Of a stretch of 57,825 bases of DNA, positions 54,658 through 57,825 are shown in pieces. Made by a program: the position numbers and the translations under genes. Numbering within the stretch: position 1 is the first letter of the stretch; the number at the start of each line of letters is the position of its first letter. Location of the stretch: assembly GCA_900100595.1 (NCBI GenBank), contig FMUA01000013.1, positions 1-57,825 on the forward strand, in the 5' to 3' direction. The stretch comes from Ruminococcaceae bacterium P7. Lineage in GTDB: Bacteria; Bacillota; Clostridia; Oscillospirales; Acutalibacteraceae. A model generated the notes under the pieces. The model was not told the origin of the DNA and searched no databases. It saw only the letters and a list, made by a program, of their open reading frames with translations.

Positions 54658-56034
54658 TCAGAGCTTGACTCTCTCCGCGATATACGCGTTCAGCTCGTCG
54701 ATTTTGACGCGCTCCTGCTGCATGGTATCTCTGTCGCGGACGGTGACGCAGCCGTCGTCCACGGAATCGAAGTCGTAGGTGATGCAGAACGGCGTGCCGA
54801 TCTCATCCTGACGGCGGTAGCGCTTGCCGATGGAGCCTGCGTCGTCGAAGTCGACCATGAAGTCCTTCGCGAGCATCTCACGCACCGCGTCCGCCTTGTC
54901 GCTGAGCTTCTTGGAGAGCGGAAGAACCGCCGCCTTGAAGGGCGCGAGGAAGGGATGGAAGTGCATGACGACGCGGCTGTCCTTCTCGTCGAGCTGTTCC
55001 TCGTCGTACGCCTCGACGACGGTCGCGAGGAAGAGTCTTTCTACGCCGAGAGACGGCTCGATGACGTAGGGAACATAGCGGGTGTTGTCGGTCGGGTCGA
55101 AGTAGTCGAGCGACTGACCGCTTTCCTTGATATGCTGGTTGAGGTCGTAGTCGGTTCTGTCGGCGATGCCCCACAGCTCGCCCCAGCCGAACGGGAAGAG
55201 GTACTCAAAGTCGGTGGTGCCCTTGGAGTAGAACGCAAGCTCTTTGGGATCGTGATCTCTCAGTCTGAGGTTCTCCTCCTTGATGCCGAGGGCATAGAGG
55301 AAGTCGCGGCAGTAGCTTCTCCAGTAGTCGAACCACTCGAGGTCGGTGCCGGGCTTGCAGAAGAATTCCAGCTCCATCTGCTCGAACTCGCGCACGCGGA
55401 AGATGAAGTTGCCGGGGGTGATTTCGTTGCGGAAGGACTTGCCGACCTGACAAACGCCGAACGGAAGCTTCTTTCTGGTGGTGCGGGCGATGTTCGCGAA
55501 GTTGACGAAGATGCCCTGCGCGGTCTCGGGACGGAGGTACAGCTCGTTTTTGCTGTCCTCGGTGACCCCTTGGAAGGTCTTGAACATCAGGTTGAACTGA
55601 CGGATTTCGGTGAAATTGTGCTTGCCGCAGTTGGGGCAGGGGATCTGATGCTCGTTGATGTAGTCGGTCATCTGCTCGTTAGTCCAGCCGGCGACGTTGG
55701 TGCCGTCGAAGTCCTCGATGAGGTCGTCGGCGCGGTGACGGGTCTTGCACTCCTTGCAGTCCATCTTGGGGTCGGAGAAGCCGCCCACGTGACCGGAGGC
55801 GACCCATGTCTGGGGATTCATCAGGATCGCGGCGTCAAGGCCGACGTTGTACTTGTTCTCCTGAACGAACTTCTTGAGCCAAGCCGCCTTGAGGTTGTTC
55901 TTGAGCGCCATGCCGAGCGGACCGTAGTCCCAGGTGTTGGCAAGGCCGCCGTAGATTTCGGAGCCGGGGTATACGAAGCCTCTGCCCTTGCAGAGCGCAA
56001 CGATTTTTTCCATGGTTTTCTTGGAGTTTTCCAT
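54658..56034 (-). CDS. glyQS: Glycyl-tRNA synthetase, alpha2 type
   Basis: The 458-residue class IIa synthetase has [20 protein letters not shown] (motif 1 region), [29 protein letters not shown] (motif 2) and [19 protein letters not shown] (motif 3). The zinc knuckle is [10 protein letters not shown]...CPNCGKHNF. The C-terminal anticodon domain is complete. This is the dimeric form used by many Gram-positive bacteria, not the glyQ/glyS pair. No T-box is found upstream. Confidence 0.97.
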   Translation of the reverse strand: MENSKKTMEKIVALCKGRGFVYPGSEIYGGLANTWDYGPLGMALKNNLKAAWLKKFVQENKYNVGLDAAILMNPQTWVASGHVGGFSDPKMDCKECKTRHRADDLIEDFDGTNVAGWTNEQMTDYINEHQIPCPNCGKHNFTEIRQFNLMFKTFQGVTEDSKNELYLRPETAQGIFVNFANIARTTRKKLPFGVCQVGKSFRNEITPGNFIFRVREFEQMELEFFCKPGTDLEWFDYWRSYCRDFLYALGIKEENLRLRDHDPKELAFYSKGTTDFEYLFPFGWGELWGIADRTDYDLNQHIKESGQSLDYFDPTDNTRYVPYVIEPSLGVERLFLATVVEAYDEEQLDEKDSRVVMHFHPFLAPFKAAVLPLSKKLSDKADAVREMLAKDFMVDFDDAGSIGKRYRRQDEIGTPFCITYDFDSVDDGCVTVRDRDTMQQERVKIDELNAYIAERVKL

Positions 56035-56074
56035 TATAAACCCTCGTTTCTATTATTTATAGTATAACAGATAA

Positions 56075-56103
56075 ATTTTACTCTGTAATCCCCGTCTTGT
56101 CAA
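56075..56103 (-). promoter_or_regulatory. glyQS promoter
   Basis: On the minus strand TTGACA (56,098-56,103), 17 bp, TAAAAT (56,075-56,080). A TATACT further down is an alternative -10. Confidence 0.6.
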
Positions 56104-56114
56104 GTTTTTTTTAC

Positions 56115-56272
56115 TTCGCGGACTAAGGGTTTGATGTGGAGGTTTCCGTTCGTTTACGCGGGAAGGGTTCATCAGACTCTTAACAATCCCATTTCACAAG
56201 GAAACGCTTGGAAAAGAATCAATTTCAGCCTTCACATGGAACGGTTTGGAAAAGAAACAACTCCAAACTCAT
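56115..56272 (-). repeat. Dispersed intergenic repeat, copy 8, diverged
   Basis: TTCGCGGACTAAGGGTTTG, CGTTTACGCGGGAAGGGTTC, CCCATTTCACAAGGAAACG and CTCCAAACTC, with many substitutions. Together with the following promoter it fills the gap 56,035-56,492, in which no gene is seen. Confidence 0.7.
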
Positions 56273-56417
56273 TAAGCGTCAGCAGGTTGTACAGATACTA
56301 CCGATTCTTTTCGTCACAATGCCGAAATTTTGGGCAGGTGAACGGGCTTTGTGAAAACAATTGGGGAAAATGTGATAGAGTTATGAATAAAAGGTAATTT
56401 TTTTTGATAAAAAAGGG

Positions 56418-56469
56418 TTGTAAAATCGTGAGGTTTAAGCTATAATGTAATTACTCACAATATGAGTAA
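56418..56469 (+). promoter_or_regulatory. Promoter with a palindrome at the transcription start
   Basis: TTGTAA (56,418-56,423), 17 bp, TATAAT (56,441-56,446). TTACTCA-CAATA-TGAGTAA (56,451-56,469) is a perfect 7-5-7 inverted repeat beginning 5 bp after the -10, over the expected start site. It is an operator candidate. Confidence 0.65.
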
Positions 56470-56492
56470 ATAGAAAAGGAGGAAACTATCCA

Positions 56493-57825
56493 ATGAAAAA
56501 AGCAACAAAGCTCGTCAGCGGCGTTCTCGCGGCGTTAATGGCGACCTCTGCTTTCACCGCCACAGGCTTCGCGGCGGCCAAAACGCCGACCAAGGAAGAC
56601 TGCGACGCGGCGGGAGAGCAGAAGATTTACTTCCAGTTCCCGACTGACGGCACATGGGGCGACCACAATGCCGTAAAAGTCAGCGGAATGACGGGTAAGG
56701 GCAATGTATACTGCCTGATTTACGCGGTGTACGGCAACGAGTACGAGTTCTTCAACTCCGGTTGGGAAACCTCCGTATGCTCTTGTACTGCTGAAGACAA
56801 GGATGCAGGTCTGTATTCCTATGATATCAACAGCAAAATGACCGTTACCCTCGACGAGATCGACCCCGCAACGAACAAGAAGAAGAAAGTAACACTTTAC
56901 CGCTTCATGGAGATGAACCCCGACGTTGACTACGGCGTCATCTTCTCCACCTCCGCGAACGGCGGCTTCCAGACCGCAGACCTCAACATGACCAGCGAGT
57001 GCATCGGCGACACCGTTCAACTCGTGAGCCCCATTCAGACCAGAGAGAATGCGGCGAACTCCAACAAGTCCGACTACTACTCCGAGTGGAAGAACCACAA
57101 GGATTACAAGCTGATGGCGAACATCACCTCAACAGGCAAGTTTGTTGACGGTCAGTTCCCCGCACATCAGCCCCCTGCTCAGATGCTTTCCAACAAGCTC
57201 AAGGAGTACCTGACCAACTACATCAACGTCGGTTACTTCAACAATCCCGAGAAGAACGCGGCTATCTGCGATAAGCTCGGCGTAACTCCCAAGCAGGTTT
57301 ACGACCAGTACATGGCTGACAACGCGGAATTCATCGAAGGCGCGACCATCTATCCCGGTCAGCCCGACGATAAGATCGCTACCACCGACGACGCTCCCGT
57401 TGACTTCATCAAGTACATGGGCAAGGACGACAAGGGTCAGCCCAAGGAAAAGAAGATGCCTTCTCCCGAGGCTGTCCGCACCGCTCTCGGCGTGACCGAC
57501 GAGCCCACCACTGCTGAGCCTACCACCGCGGAGCCCACTACCGTAGCTCCCACCACTGCTGAGCCTACTACCGCTGAGCCCACCACCGCAGAGCCCACCA
57601 CTGTTGAGCCCACCACCGCTGCTCCCGCTGAGGACGTTTATGTTCTCGCAGGCTCCTCCGATTGGCTGACCACAGGCTGGGATCCCGCTATCGACGCTTA
57701 TGTCATGACAAAGCAGGATGACGGCACCTATGCGATCACCGTTCCCGAGGTAGAGGCAGGCGAAAACAACTACGCTGTCAAGGTCGTCAAGTTTGTCGGC
57801 GGCGACGAAGCGCAGAAGGAATGGT
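56493..57825 (+). CDS. Secreted protein with EPTT linker and a C-terminal carbohydrate-binding-like domain (partial)
   Basis: The product is 444 residues to the window edge. A signal peptide (LVSGVLAALMATSAFTATGF) precedes an uncharacterised globular region that starts with EQKIYFQFPTDGTWGDHNAV, ends near residue 330 and has a C-S-C pair. About nine EPTT/APTT linker repeats follow, then a domain beginning DVYVLAGSSDWLTTGWDPAI with M-T-x-x-D-D-G-T-Y, the pattern of starch-module-type domains in Ruminococcal surface proteins. AAAGGAGG precedes the ATG. The C-terminus, and so any anchor, is outside the window. The carbohydrate link is inference. Confidence 0.85.
   Translation, partial: MKKATKLVSGVLAALMATSAFTATGFAAAKTPTKEDCDAAGEQKIYFQFPTDGTWGDHNAVKVSGMTGKGNVYCLIYAVYGNEYEFFNSGWETSVCSCTAEDKDAGLYSYDINSKMTVTLDEIDPATNKKKKVTLYRFMEMNPDVDYGVIFSTSANGGFQTADLNMTSECIGDTVQLVSPIQTRENAANSNKSDYYSEWKNHKDYKLMANITSTGKFVDGQFPAHQPPAQMLSNKLKEYLTNYINVGYFNNPEKNAAICDKLGVTPKQVYDQYMADNAEFIEGATIYPGQPDDKIATTDDAPVDFIKYMGKDDKGQPKEKKMPSPEAVRTALGVTDEPTTAEPTTAEPTTVAPTTAEPTTAEPTTAEPTTVEPTTAAPAEDVYVLAGSSDWLTTGWDPAIDAYVMTKQDDGTYAITVPEVEAGENNYAVKVVKFVGGDEAQKEW

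Overview
The window reads as chromosomal DNA of a Gram-positive, anaerobic, gut-type Clostridia bacterium, most like Ruminococcus or another Oscillospiraceae. This is inference from gene content: an ATP-type PEP carboxykinase, desulfoferrodoxin, FakA/FakB/PlsY lipid genes, aspS-gatCAB, a Trp T-box, GlyRS of the alpha2 type and secreted proteins with Thr/Pro/Glu 'EPTT' linkers. The core genes are GC-rich; the first 12.6 kb is visibly more AT-rich.

Positions 1-12,610 look like an acquired block. It starts with the tail of a transposase-like ORF and contains desulfoferrodoxin, a flavin reductase-like protein, an unknown 341-residue protein and an IS3-family remnant. Its centre is a six-gene minus-strand pilus operon (11,518 to 3,354): a SipA-like signal peptidase homologue that has lost both catalytic residues, an FctA-like major pilin, a class B sortase, an FctB-like minor pilin with NPKTG, a 1,323-residue tip or shaft adhesin with IVPTG, and a second class B sortase. 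The block is bounded by two diverged direct repeats carrying a tRNA T-arm-like sequence (340-411 and 12,531-12,609). It also holds one complete and one half copy of a palindromic MITE-like element. A CAU-anticodon tRNA lies just outside it.

From 12,970 onward the genes are ordinary core functions. They are fba, htrA, murA, ilvB-ilvN-ilvC, a DUF896 protein, a lipoprotein, pckA, a Zn/Cd efflux ATPase with its SmtB-type repressor, valS, a PASTA/YARHG membrane protein, and fakA-fakB-plsY (fatty acid to acyl-phosphate to lysophosphatidate). Then come aspS-gatC-gatA-gatB (Asp/Asn and Glu/Gln tRNA charging), a secreted beta-helix/FN3 protein, a Trp T-box-controlled trpB2, acpP, and the aromatic cluster aroE-aroK-tyrA-aroB-aroA-aroC-pheA. 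The window ends with a family 4 uracil-DNA glycosylase, pduL, a small unknown protein, glyQS and the first part of a large secreted protein.

Eight copies of a modular, non-coding intergenic repeat lie between 17.5 and 56.3 kb. Its hallmarks are TTTGGAG/TGTGGAG heptamers, a CCAAACCTTTCC module, a GCGAAAACGTGCA module and CCCTTAGTACGCGA. None was seen in the first 17.5 kb, which also suggests that the pilus block has a different history. Most promoters identified have the same architecture: a TTGACA-like -35, exactly 17 bp, and a TATAAT-like -10. Two carry perfect palindromes that may be operators (murA and the last gene). All functional calls come from reading the sequence; no database search was run.
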